DNA of 64,000 nt, taken from NCBI RefSeq assembly GCF_018294505.1, contig NC_057795.1, positions 516,973,915 to 517,037,914 of the forward strand. Direction: 5' to 3'. Positions 11,987 to 23,864 of the stretch are shown here, in pieces. The DNA is from Triticum aestivum. Its lineage: Eukaryota > Streptophyta > Magnoliopsida > Poales > Poaceae. How positions within the stretch are numbered: position 1 is the first letter of the stretch; the number at the start of each line of letters is the position of its first letter. A program made the position numbers and the translations under genes. The notes under the pieces were generated by a model. The model was given only the letters and a program-made list of their open reading frames with translations. It was not told where the DNA came from and ran no database searches.

Positions 11987-13578
11987 TGATACGTCTCCAA
12001 CATATATAATTTTTGATTGTTACATGCTATTATTTTATCTTTTTTGGATGTTTAATAGGAATTTATATGCTATTTTATATTATTTTTGGGACTAACCTAT
12101 TAACCGAGAGCCTAGTGCCAATTTTTGTTTTTTACCGATTTTAGAGTTTCACAAAAAGGAATACCAAACGGAGTCCAAATGGAATGAAACTTTCGCGATG
12201 ATCTTTCTTGGATCGAAAGGAAACTAGAAGACTTGGAGATGAAGTCGAAGACGCAATGAGGCGGCCACGAGGCAGGAGGGTGCGCCCAGGGGGTAGGGCG
12301 CGCCCCCTACCTTGTGGGCCCCTCATAGCCCCCCTGACCTATATCCTTCACCTATATATACTCTTATACCCTAAAACATCCAAGGGAGCCACGAAACCAC
12401 TTTTCCACCGTCGCAACCTTCTGTACCCATGAGATCCCATCTAGGGGCCTTTTCCGGCATCCTGCCGGAGGGGAATTCGATCATGAAGGGCTTCTACATC
12501 AACACCATTGCCTCTCCAATGAAGCGTGAGTAGTTTACCACAGACCTTTGGGTCCATAGCTAGTAGCTAGGTGACTTCTTCTCTCTCTTTGATTCTCAAT
12601 ACCATGTTCTCATCGATGTTCTTGGAGATCTATTCGATGTAATATTATTTTGCGGTGTGTTTGCTGAGATCCAATGAATTGTGGATTTATGATCAGATTA
12701 TCTATGAATATTATTTGGTTCTTCTCGGAATTCTTATATGAATGATTTGATATCTTTGCAAGTCTCTTTGAATTATCGGTTTAGTTTGGCCTACTAGATT
12801 GATCTTTCCTGCAATGGGAGAAGTGCTTAGCTTTGGGTTCAATCTTGTGGTGTCCTTTTCCAGTGACAGTAGGGGCAGCAAGGCACGTATTGTATTGTTG
12901 CCATCGAGGATAAAAAAGATGGGGTTTTCATCATATTGCTTGAGTTAATTCCTCTACATCATGTCATCTTACTTAATGTGTTACTCTATTCTTTATGAAC
13001 TTAATACTCTAGATGCAGGCAGGAGTCGGTCGATGTGTTGAGTAATAGTAGTAGATGCGGAATCGTTTCGGTCTACTTGATACGGACGTGATGCCTATGT
13101 TCATGATCATTGCCTTAGATATCATCATAATTATGCGCTCTTCTATCAATTGCTCGGTAGTAATTTGTTCACCCACCGTAATATTTGCTATGTTGAGAGA
13201 AGCCACTAGTGAAACCTATGGCCCCCGGGTGTCTTTTCCATTATATTGAATCTCTTTTACATCTTGCTAGTTTCCGATCTACTATTTTGCAATCTTTTAC
13301 TTTTCGATCTATAAACCAAAAATACGAAAAATATTTACTTTACCGTTTATCTATCTCTATCAGATCTCACTTTTGCAAGTGATCGTGAAGGGATTGACAA
13401 CCCCTTTATCGCGTTGGGTGCAAGTTGTTGATTGTTTGTGCAGGTATTCAGCGACTTGTGCGTTGTCTCCTATTGGATTAATACCTAGGTTCTCAAAACT
13501 GAGGAAAATACTTACGCTACTTTGCTGCATCACCCTTTCCTCTTCAAGGGAAAACCAATGCAATCTCAAGAGATAGCA
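11987..13578 (+). repeat. 5' LTR of the Gypsy element
   Basis: 1592 bp, starts tgatacgtctcc and ends gagatagca. It aligns throughout to 20017-21595 with scattered substitutions and small indels. Confidence 0.9.
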
Positions 13579-13589
13579 AGAAGGATTTC

Positions 13590-13607
13590 TGGCACCGTTG
13601 CCGGGGA
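13590..13607 (+). other. primer binding site, tRNA-Asp type
   Basis: tggcaccgttgccgggga lies 12 bases past the LTR. It is complementary, with one mismatch (a for g), to the 3' end of plant tRNA-Asp, which ends ccccggcaacggcgcca. Confidence 0.8.
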
Positions 13608-13813
13608 GATCTACGTGAAGTCAAGCCATACCAAGTACCCATCATAAACTCTTCTCCCTTTCATTACATTATTCGCCATTCGCCTCTCATTTTCCTCTCC
13701 CCCACTTCTAAAACAATTTTCGAAAACCTTTGCCTTTTCTTCGCCCCTCTTCCATTCGTATTTTTTCGCTTGCTTCTTGTGTGCTTGTGTGTTGGATTGC
13801 TTGCTTTGTCACG

Positions 13814-15892
13814 ATGGCTCAAGATAATACCAAATTGTGTGACTTTTCCAATACCAACAACAATGGTTTTGTTAGCACTCCGATTGCTCCCACTAATAAT
13901 GTTGAGTCTTGTGAAATTAATGCCGCTTTGCTGAATCTTGTTATGAAAGATCAATTTTCTGGCCCTCCTAGTGAAGATGCCGCATCCCATCTAAACAATT
14001 TCGTTGATTTGTGCGATATGCAAAAGATGAAAGATGTGGATAATGACATTCTTAAATTGAAGCTATTTCTGTTTTCGCTTAGAGATCGTGCTAAAACTTG
14101 GCTTTCATCTTTGCCTAAAAATAGTATTGATGCGTGGAATAAGTGTAAAGATACTTTCATCTCTAAGTATTTTCCTCCTACTAAGATCATCTCCCTTAGA
14201 AATGATATTATGAATTTTAAGCAACTTGATCATGAGCATGTTGCACAATCTTGGGAGAGGATGAAATTGATGATACGTAATTGCCCTACACATGGTTTGA
14301 AGTTGTGGATGATTATACAAAAAAATTATGCCGGATTGAATTTTTCTTCTAGAAATCTTTTAGATTCGGCCGCGGGAGGTACTTTTATGGAAATCACTTT
14401 AGGAGAAGCTACTAAGATCCTAGATAATATTATGGTTAATTATTCACAATGGCACACCGAAAGATCCACTAGTAAATAGGTTCATGCGATTGAAGAGATT
14501 AATGTTTTGAGTGGAAAGATGGATGAACTTATGAAATTATTTGCTAATAAAAGTGTTTCTTCTGATCCAAATGATATGCCTTTGTCCACTTTGATTGAGA
14601 ATAATAATGAATCTATGGATGTGAATTTTGTTGGTAGGAACAATTTTGGTAACAACGCATATAGAGGCAATTTTAATCCTAGGTCGTTTCCTAGTAATTC
14701 CTCTAATAATTATGGAAATCCATAAAACAACTCTTATGGAAATTTTAAGAAGCCCTCTTATTTTGAGAATAGTGTTAAAGAATTTATGAGTTTGCAAAAG
14801 AATTTCAATGCTTTGATTGAAGAAAACTTTCTCAAGATTGGTGATTTGGCTAGGAACGTGGATAGAGTTTCTCTTGATGTTGATTCTTTGAAACTTAGAT
14901 CTATCCTACCCAAGCATGATATCAATGAGTCTTTCAAATCCATGATAATTTCCATTGATGAGTGCAAAGAAAGAACCGCTAAGATGCATGCTAAAAAAGA
15001 TTGGTTTGTAAAAGCATGTTCTTCTAGTTTTCATGATAATAATGATGAAGATCTAAAAGTGATTGATGTGACTCCTATTAAATCTTTGTTTTCCAATATG
15101 AATCTTGATAAGGATGGGACTGGAGATGAGTCAACTTTAGTTAAAAGGCGTCCCAATGATTCAGAGTTTTTAGATCAAGATGCAAAAAATGATAAAAATG
15201 GGATTGGAGAGGTCGAGACTTTAAGTAGCAATGAACCCACTCTTTTGGATTTAAAGGAATTTAATTATGATAATTGTTCTTTAATAGATTGTATTTCCTT
15301 GTTGCAATCTATGTTAAATTCTCCTCATGCTTATAATCAAAACAAAGCTTTAACTAAACATATCATTGATGCTATGATGCAATCTTTTGAAGAAAAGCTT
15401 GAATTAGAAGTTTCTATCCCTAGAAAACTTTATGATGAGTGCGAATGTACTATTAAGATTAATATTAAAGATTATGAATGCTATGCTTTGTGTGATTTGG
15501 GTGCTAGTGTTTCCACTATTCCAAAAACTTTGTGTGATGTGTTAGGTTTCCATGAATTTGATAATTGTTCTTTAAATTTGCATCTTGCGGATTCCACTAT
15601 TAAGAAACCTATGGGAAGGATTAATGATGTTCTTATTGTTAAAAATAGGAACTATGTGCCCGTAGATTTCATTGTTCTTGATATGGATTGCAATCCTACA
15701 TGTCCTATTATTCTTGGTAGACCTTTCCTTGGAACGATTGGTGCAATTATTGATATGAAAGAAGGAAACATTAGGTTCCAATTTCCATTAAGGAAAGGCA
15801 TGGAACACTTCCCTAGGAATAAAATTAAATTTCCTTATGAATCTATTATGAGAGCCACTTATGGATTACATGCCAAAGATGGCAATACCTAG
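13814..15892 (+). pseudogene. gag-protease polyprotein of the Gypsy element, broken
   Basis: One reading frame runs from the atg at 13814 to the stop at 15892 but is interrupted by TAG at 14477-14479 and TAA at 14723-14725. The first part (about residues 40-200) is a plant retrotransposon gag domain, with the WLSSLP and the F-I-S-K-YFPP signatures. After an Asn-rich linker comes a long acidic region, then a retropepsin-like aspartic protease domain with the catalytic-site motif DLGASVSTIP (about 15496-15525) and the downstream ILGRPFL (15710-15730). The frame ends 80 residues later with no reverse transcriptase. Gag would package element RNA in the cytoplasm and the protease would process it. 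The two stops make this copy non-functional for full-length product. No frameshift is needed to read it through, so decay is mild. Confidence 0.9.
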
Positions 15893-17668
15893 ATCTATTC
15901 GCATTTTTATACCTAGCTAAGAGCGTTAAACGATAGCGCTTGTTGGGAGGCAACCCAATTTTATTTTTGTTCTTTGCTATTTGTTCCTTTTCAATAATAA
16001 ATAATTCATCTAGCCTCTTGTTAGATGTAGTTTCATGTTTTAATTAGTGTTCATGCCAAGTAGAACCTTTGGGAAGACTTGGGTGAAAGTTGATTTGATC
16101 TTGCTGAAAAATAGAAACTTTTGCACTCACGAGATTATTTTTAATTTCTAAAGAAGAGTGATTTTGAGTTGATTATTTTTGCATAAGATTAATAGACAAA
16201 TTCCTCACGTTCACAAATTTATTTCAGAATTTTTGGAGTTACAGAATTATTCAAAATATTCAGATTACTACAGGCTGTTCTGTTTTTGATAGATTCTGTT
16301 TTTCGCGTGTTGTTTGCTTATTTTGATGAATCTATGGGTAGTATCGGGGGGGTATGAACCATGGAGAAGTTGGAATACGGTAGATATTACACCAATATAA
16401 ATAAAGAATGAGTTTGCAACAGTACCTTAAACTGGTGATTTATTTTCTTATACTAACAGAGCTCATGAGATTTTCTGTCGAGTTTTGTGTTGTGAAGTTT
16501 TCAAGTTTTGGGTAAGGATTTGATGGACTATGGAATAAGGAGTGACAAGAGACTAAGATTGGGGATTCCCAAGGCACCCCAAGGTAATATTCAAGGATAA
16601 CCAAAATCCTAAGCTTGGGGATGCCCCGGAAGGCATCCCCTCTTTCGTCTTCGTCTATCGGTAACTTTACTTGAGGTTATATTTTTATTCACCACATGAT
16701 ATGTGTTTTGCTTGGAGCGTCTTGTATGATTTTAGTCTTTGCTTTTTAGTTTACCACAATCATCCTTGCTGTACACACCTTTTTGGAGAGACACACATGA
16801 ATCGTGATTTATTAGAATACTCTATGTGCTTCACTTATATCTTTTGAGCTAGGCAATATTGCTCTAGTGCTTCACTTATATCATTTTAGTGCACGGCGGT
16901 GGCTTTATTTTATAGAAATTGTTGAACTCTCATGCTTCACTTATATTATTTTGAGAGTCTTTTAGAACAGCATGGTAATTTGCTTGGGTTATAAAACTAG
17001 TCCTAATATGATAGGCATCCAAGAGGGATATAATAAAAAAATGCATATAAAGTGCATTGAATATTATGAGAAGTTTGATTCTTTATGATTATTTTGAGAT
17101 ATGAAGATGGTGATATTCAAGTCATACTAGTGGAGTAATTGTGAATTTGAGAAATACTTGCGTTGAGGTTTGTGAGTCCCATAGCATGCACATATGGTAA
17201 CCGTTGCGTAACAAATTTTAAGCATGAGGTATCTCTTTGATTGTCATCCTTTGTGTGGAGGTCGGGATCGCGTGATGGTTAAATCCTACCAACCCTTTCC
17301 CTAGGAGCATGCGCGCAGTGCTTGGTTTTGATGACTTGTAGATTTTTGCAATAAGTATGTAAATTCTTTATGACTAATGTTGAGTCCATGGATTATACGC
17401 ACTCCCACCCTTCCACCATTGCTAGCCTTTCTTTTGTTGCGCAACTTTTGCCGGTACCATATACCCACCATTTACCTTCCTCAAAACAGCCACCATACCT
17501 ACCTATTATGGCATTTCCATAGCCATTCTGAGATATATTGCCATGCAACTTTCCACCGTTTCGTTTATTATGACACGCTTCATCATTGTCATATTGCTTT
17601 GCATGATCATGTAGTTGACATCGTATTTGTGGAAAAGACACCTTTCATAACTCTTTCATACATGTCAC
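15893..17668 (+). repeat. 3' non-coding internal region of the Gypsy element (first part)
   Basis: AT-rich, no protein support. It contains a second copy of the polypurine-like string aagcttggggatgc at 16611-16624, followed by a hairpin with perfect 9-bp arms (ggggatgcc / ggcatcccc, 16617-16640). This is sequence of the same element as 19020-20016 and is interrupted only by the solo LTR. Confidence 0.75.
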
Positions 17669-19014
17669 TGATAACCCACAAGTATAAGGGATCGCAACAG
17701 TTTTCAAGGGTGGAGTATTCAACCCAAATTTATTTATTCAACACAAGGGAGCCAAAGAATATTCTCAAGTATTAGTAGTTGAATTGTCAATTCAACCACA
17801 CCTGGAAAACTTAATATCTGCAGCAAAGTATTTAGTAGCAAAGTAATATGGAAGTAACGGTAACAGTGGCAAAAGTAACAGTAGCAGTTTTGTAGTAATT
17901 GTAACAGTGGCAACGGTAAAGTAACTAAGCAAAGATCAATACATGGAAAGCTCGTAGGCATTATATCAGTGATGGATAATTATGTCGGATGCGACCAACA
18001 GTTATAACATAGGGTGACACAGAACTAGCTCCAGTTCATCAATGTAATGTAGGCATGTATTCCGAATATAGTCATACGTGCTTATGGAAAAGAACTTGCA
18101 TGACATCTTTTGTCCTACCCTCCCGTGGCAGTGGGGTCCTATTGGAAACTAAGGGATATTAAGGCCTCTTTTTAATAGAGTATTGGACCAAAGCATTAAC
18201 ACTTAGTGAATACATGAACTCCTCAAACTACGGTCATCACCGAGAGTGGTCCTGATTATTGTCACTTCGGATTTGCCGGATCATAACACATAGTAGGTGA
18301 CTATTGACTTGCAAGATAGGATCAAGAACTCACATATATTCATGAAAACATAATAGGTTCAGATCTGAAATCATGGCACTCGGGCCCTAGTGACAAGCAT
18401 TAAGCATGGCAAAGTCATAGCAACATCAATCTTAGAACATAATGGATACTAGGGATCAAACCCTAACAAAACTAACTCGATTACATGGTAAATATCATCC
18501 AACCCATCACCGTCCAGCAAGCCTACGATGGAATTACTCACGCACGACAGGGAGCATCATGAAATTGGTGATGGAGGATGGTTGATGATGATGACGGCGA
18601 TGGATTCCCCTCTCCGGAGCCCCGAACGGACTTCAGATCAGCCCTCCCGAGTGAGATTAGGGCTTGGTGGCGGCTCCGTATCGTAAAACGCGATGAATCC
18701 TTCTCTCTGATTTTTTTCTCCCCGAACGTGAATATATGGAGTTGGAGTTGAGGTCGGTGGAGCTCCAGGGGGCCCACGAGACAGGGGGGCGCACCCAGGT
18801 GTTTTCTTTCGCCAGTATTTTTTATTGATTCCAAAAATATTCTCCGTGAAGTTTCAGGTCATTCCGAGAACTTTTATTTCTACATAAAAATAACACCATG
18901 GCAATTCTGCTGAAAACAGCGTCAGTCCGGGTTAGTTCCATTCAAATCATGCAAGTTAGAGTCCAAAACAAGGGCAAAAGTGTTTGGAAAAGTAGATACG
19001 ATGGAGACGTATCA
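17669..19014 (-). mobile_element. solo LTR, Gypsy type, reverse orientation
   Basis: Reads tgataaccc...gtatca on the plus strand. On the minus strand it starts tgatacgtctccatcgtat, which is the start of a common Triticeae Gypsy LTR distinct from the host element. It is flanked by perfect gtcac duplications at 17664-17668 and 19015-19019. With one LTR of 1346 bp and no interior, it arose by LTR-LTR recombination after insertion. Confidence 0.92.
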
Positions 19015-19019
19015 GTCAC

Positions 19020-20016
19020 TCTTGATTCATTGCACATCCCGGTACACAGCCGAAGGCATTGACATAGAGTCATATTCTATTCTAAGCATTGAGTTGTAAT
19101 TTTTCGAGTTATAAGTAAATAGAAGTGTGATGATCATCATTAGTAGAGCATTGTCCCACGTGAGGAAATAAAAAAAAGTGGCCAAAGAAGCCAAAAAAAA
19201 GAGGCCAAATAAGCCAATCAAAAAAAGAGAAAAAGAGAGAAGGGGCAATGTTACTATCCTTTTTCCACACTTGTGCTTTGAAGTAGCACCATGATCTTCA
19301 TGTTAGAGAGTCTCTTATTTTGTCATTTTCATATACTAGTGGGAATTTTTCATTATAAAAATTGGCTTGTATATTCCAACGACGGGCTTCCTCAAATGCC
19401 CTAGGTCTTCATGAGCAAGCAAGTTGGATGCACACCCACTTAGTTTATTTTTTGAGCTTTCATACACTTATAGCTCTCATGCATTCGTTGCATGGCAATC
19501 CCTACTCACTCACATTGATATCTATTATGGGCATCTCCATAGCCCATTGATACGCCTAGTTGATGTGAGATTATCTCCTCTTTTTTGTCTTCTCCACAAC
19601 CACCATTCTATTCCACCTATAGTGTTATGTCCATGCCTCACGCTCATGTATTGCGTGAAAGTTGAAAATTTTGAGAATACTAAAGTATGAAACAATTTCT
19701 TGGCTGAAACCTGGGTTGTGCATGATTTGAATATTTTGTGTGACGAAGATGGAGCATACCAAATTATATGATTTTGTAGGGATGAACTTTCTTTGGACAT
19801 GTTATTTTGAGAAGACATAATTGCTTTGTTAGTATGCTTGAAGTATTATTATTTTTATGTCGATATTAAACTTTTGTTTTGAATCTTTCGGATCTAAACA
19901 TTCATGCCATAATAAAGAAAATTACATGGATAAATATGTTAGGTAGCATTCCACATAAAAGTCTATTTTTATCATTACCTACTCAAGGACGAGCAGGAAT
20001 TAAGCTTGGGGATGCT
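19020..20016 (+). repeat. 3' non-coding internal region of the Gypsy element (second part) and polypurine tract
   Basis: Continues the internal region after the solo LTR. It contains a purine-rich block of repeated ggccaaa/gaagcc units at about 19175-19245. It ends with aagcttggggatgct (20002-20016), directly next to the 3' LTR, which is the plus-strand primer tract. Confidence 0.8.
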
Positions 20017-21595
20017 TGATATGTCTCCAACGTATCTATAATTTTTTATTGTTCCATGCAATTATATTATATGTTTTGGATGTTTAATAGGAATTTATAT
20101 GCTATTTTATATTACTTTTGGGACTAACCTATTAACCGAGATCCCAGTGCCAGTTTCTGTTTTTTTTGCCTATTTTAGAATTTCGCAGAAAAGGAATACC
20201 AAATGGAGTCCAAACGGAATGAAACTTTCGCGATGATCTTTCTTGGACCGAAAGGAAACCAGAAGACTTGGAGATGAAGTCGGAGACGCGACGAGGTGGC
20301 CACAAGGCAGGAGGGCGCGCCCCCTACCTCGTGGGCCCCTCGTAGCTCTCCTGGCCTAGCTCCTTTGCCTATATGTACTCTTATACCCTAAAAACATCCA
20401 GGGGATCCACGAAACCAGTTTTCCACCACCGCAACCTTCTGTACCCGTAAGATCCCATCTAGGGGCCTTTTTCGCCGTCCTGCCGGAGGGGGATTCGATC
20501 ACGGAGGGCTTCTACATCAACACCATTGCCTCTCTGATGAAGCGTGAGTAGTTTACCACAGACCTTTGGGTCCATAGCTAGTAGCTAGATGGCTTCTTCT
20601 CTCTCTTTGATTCTCAATACCATGTTCTCCTCGATGTTCTTGGAGATCTATTCAATGTAATATTCTTTTGCGGTGTGTTTGCCGAGAACCGATGAATTGT
20701 GGATTTATGATCAGATTATCTATGAATATTATTTGGTTCTTCTCTGAATTCTTATATGCATGATTTGATATCCTTGCAAGTCTCTTCGAATTATCTATTT
20801 AGTTTGGCCTACTAGATTGATCTTTCTTGCAATGGGAGAAGTGCTTAGCTTTGGGTTCAATCTTGCGGTGTCCTTTCCCAGTGATAGTAGGGGCAGCAAG
20901 ACACGTATTGTATTGTTGCCATCGAGGATAAAAAGATGGGGTTTTCATCATATTGCTTGAGTTAATTCCTCTACATCATGTCATCTTACTTAATGCGTTA
21001 CTCTGTTTTTTATGAACTTAATACTCTAGATGCAGGCAGGAGTCGGTCGATGTGTGGAGTAATAGTAGTAGATGCGGAATCGTTTCGGTCTACTTGATAC
21101 GGACGTGATGCCTATGTTCATGAGCATTGCCTTAGATATCATCATAATTATGCGCTCTTCTATAAATTGCTCGGTAGTAATTTGTTCACCCACCATAATA
21201 TTTGCTATGTTGAGAGAAGCCACTAGTGAAATAGATGACCCCCAGGTCTCTTTTCCATTATATTGAATCTTTTTTACATCTTGCTAGTTTCCGATCTACT
21301 ATTTTGCAATCTTTTACTTTCCGATCTATAAACCAAAAATACCAAAAATATTTACTTTATCATTTATCTATCTCTATCGGATCTCACTTTTGCAAGTGAA
21401 TGTGAAGGGATTGACAACCCCTTTATCGCGTTGGGTGCAAGTTGTTGATTGTTTGTGCAGGTATTCGGTGACTTCTGCGTTGTCTCCTACTGGATTGATA
21501 CTTTGGTTCTCAAAACTGAGGAAAATACTTACGCTACTTTGTTGCATCACCCTTTTCTCTTCAAGGAAAAACCAACGCAAGCTCAAGAGGTAGCA
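20017..21595 (+). repeat. 3' LTR of the Gypsy element
   Basis: 1579 bp, begins tgatatgtctcc and ends gaggtagca, the partner of 11987-13578. The first bases carry a CpG-to-TpG type change (tgatac to tgatat). Confidence 0.9.
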
Positions 21596-21684
21596 ATAGG
21601 CAATGGCCACCATAACCCTAAAGCCAAAATTAGGCTCACCGGAGCCATCAGGGTTTGGTGGCAATGTTGAGGCGAGGGACCTCT

Positions 21685-22263
21685 TCAGTTGTCGTCGGCG
21701 GAGACGAGGTCGACGTAGATGTCGTCATGCGCCTTCTTCTCGCGGCGCCTCGTGTCCTCGTTGTCAAGGAACCCCTTCTCCTTCGCGAGCCCCTACTCGA
21801 GGAGGACGTCGTCGAGTTCAGCAAGGGTTCGCCGGCGCCGCTCCTCCTCCTCCCCCTCCTCCCGCACACTGCGCGACATGATTGCCCGCTCAAAGATGTC
21901 CGCCTTGGCTGGAGGGAGGAAATCCTCTGGCCTGATGACCCCGCAGCACCGGCGACGCCTCAAGCTCCCGCTTCACCACGCGCAGGACGAGGAGATCCTC
22001 CGGCTCCCTATTCACCAGAGTGAGGAGCGGCGTGCGGGTACTCCCCCCCCCCTCCCGGCGGCGGAGGAGCCCGCGGCAGAGGAGGAGATCCGCCCATGCC
22101 AATGGTCGTACTCCTCCCTCTCGCGACAGAGGAGCGAATCCGGCGGCTGGAGGCTATTGTTGGTGTACCTCCTGGGCGCGCGCTTCCTCGCGCCATCAGA
22201 ACGGACACACCTCTGGCGCTCGGGGTCGTCGCTCCAGCCGGAGCTCCACATTCGGCCCCACAT
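21685..22263 (-). pseudogene. broken GC-rich gene copy, unknown function
   Basis: On the minus strand an atg at 22263 opens a frame starting MWGRMWSSGWSDDPE, continues through a Tyr/Asp/Arg-rich stretch and loses frame at a run of ten C (22043-22052). In the next frame there are NREPEDLL and VKREL motifs. It then continues in a coding-like acidic/basic segment (DIFERAIMSRSVREE, then LAELDDVLLE) with a TAG at 21793-21795 and ends near DLVSADDN at 21685. The strong GC content and biased codons contrast with the flanking repeats. I believe related copies are frequent in Triticeae, but I recognise no function. Two lesions make it a pseudogene or a captured gene fragment. The upstream 22270-22530 looks like its 5' leader. 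Confidence 0.6.
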
Positions 22264-22670
22264 GATGGCGTTCGTCGACGGTATTGGACTCGCCGGCGGC
22301 AACAAATGGGAGGTGGGATTGGGGAATCGCGGGGAAACGCGACAGCGGGGGGACAGGGTTTCGACCCGTATCTGCCCCGCAAACCCGTACATATACCGCC
22401 TCGAGGGGCAATTTGCGAGCCATCGTAAAATGTTTTACGGGCCAGGCGGGTATACGGGCTCTGCTCTGGCCAGAAAATTGAACCGAGCATGTATACTCGT
22501 CGGAATTTTGCGGGTTCACGTGATTTGAGCGGTCTTGCTCTTAGAGTTGGAAGAAGGGGAAGATAACCAGATCCCAAACGCAGCCGGTAACAGGGGAGTA
22601 GGTAGACGTGCCGGAAATGAGACAGTGACTGTTGACGCGGGAGCCGTTGATTTTCTTTAGTGACTTCATT

Positions 22671-22880
22671 TTAGCCGTCCATTTGCCAGTTCGCGTACCC
22701 CTTCGATAAGCTGTCGATTTCTTCAGTGTCGCTGTACATTTCTTCACAGACATTCAGGTTCAGATGATTCAGGTCCTGACAAGTGACAATGGCCTTGCCG
22801 CGTGACTCGGCAACAATTTTCTTGATAGCTCGACCTTTTAACACACGTAGCAACAGGACTAAGAACCATGTGAAGCTGCT
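22671..22880 (-). other. short coding-like ORF, unrecognised
   Basis: On the minus strand a frame ending at 22671 reads VLKGRAIKKIVAESRGKAI, then an acidic tail (EEMYSDTEEIDS) and a stop. Composition is protein-like, but there is no clear start and no family I know. It may be the last exon of a decayed host gene downstream of MYB3R. The rest of 22530-23400 shows nothing I can name. Confidence 0.2.
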
Positions 22881-23499
22881 GTGCTCCCTTCATCCCAAAA
22901 ACAAGGCTACATTTTGTTTCAAGTCAAACCGTGTAAAGCTAATTACTCTGAAGCTTGGTCCGGCTACTGCCTAGATCGAGCTTGGCGGCTCTGGTGCACG
23001 AATTATTTCTCCACGTGGAGTACGTGGCCTCGGGCTAAGAACATATCCAACACATGATGTAAAATAGGGTACCCAAAAAAGTTCTGCCGAGGGAGGCAGC
23101 CCGGCAGCGAGCTCCCTTGGCACGGCAATGGTGGGTGTCCAGCAGGCGTCAAGGTGCGTCTGACAGCGGGAACAAGTCCACCACAGATCCGAGCAAATGT
23201 TTTTCAATATATACGGACACTCCAAGCAAAAGTATCAAAGCAAACAACATGCGCACATGACAATGATAATCCACGTTTTTAAATTCCAACCTTAATCGAC
23301 GTCTTCAAATTACAAGTCTAGACCCCCCACCAATATAGTCCAACGATCGTTGATCGAAAGAACAAAAAGCACCCACTATCTTGCATCTCGCTGATCTGTA
23401 AGTCTATAAAGCTATGGGTTTTTTTTCTTTGTACACAGCTGAGCTCCTTCTAAAGCTGAATTACATGTAAGTCGCCATTTTCTTTTCCTGTTGACAAAA

Positions 23500-23850
23500 G
23501 TATCGCTAGATGACTCGAATATCGAATGTACACCCCGCCAAGGAGAGATGGCGGGGCAAAATTTTATTTTCTACCCGGTAGATCAACAAAACTGCTTTCT
23601 CTGGTCAATTCTGCCTGTGAGCGAGCGTCTAGGGACAGGTCTGTTTAGACGCATAAGGTCTTCATCCCCTCTCCAGCAGGTCGCCCACCGCTTCTGCGCT
23701 GCAGGGAAGCAAAATCATATATTAGGCCCATGATCAAATCATTTCCAGGAATTTGCATGCACACAGAACTCAGGGTTAATTGGTTATATTCTCGTTCATG
23801 TATAAATGTACAGGTGCACAGTCAAAAGGCATGCAATGCTATACCATACC
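23500..23850 (-). other. probable 3' UTR of MYB3R with a UTR intron and poly(A) signal
   Basis: After the TAA at 23865-23867 the transcript could splice from a donor (gtatgg, exon end at 23850) to an acceptor after ttccctgcag (exon resuming at 23698). AATAAA on the minus strand at 23563-23568 is a candidate polyadenylation signal. The resumed exon has a short frame reading AEAVGDLLERG then stop, so an alternative coding end cannot be excluded. All of this is inferred from splice-site strings. Confidence 0.4.
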
Positions 23851-23864
23851 TGGATACTGCAGAA

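Larger units (their letters stand above)
11987..21595 (+). mobile_element. full-length non-autonomous Ty3/Gypsy element (Sabrina/Wham/Fatima-like)
   Basis: Two LTRs of about 1.6 kb (11987-13578 and 20017-21595) start tgata and end tagca. The 5-bp direct repeat atagg flanks the element exactly (11982-11986 and 21596-21600). The interior has a tRNA-Asp primer site, a gag-protease reading frame with stop codons and a polypurine tract, but no reverse transcriptase, RNase H or integrase. It therefore depended on proteins from another Gypsy element. The family name is uncertain; LTRs starting tgatacgtctccaacgtat are very common in wheat. Confidence 0.92.
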
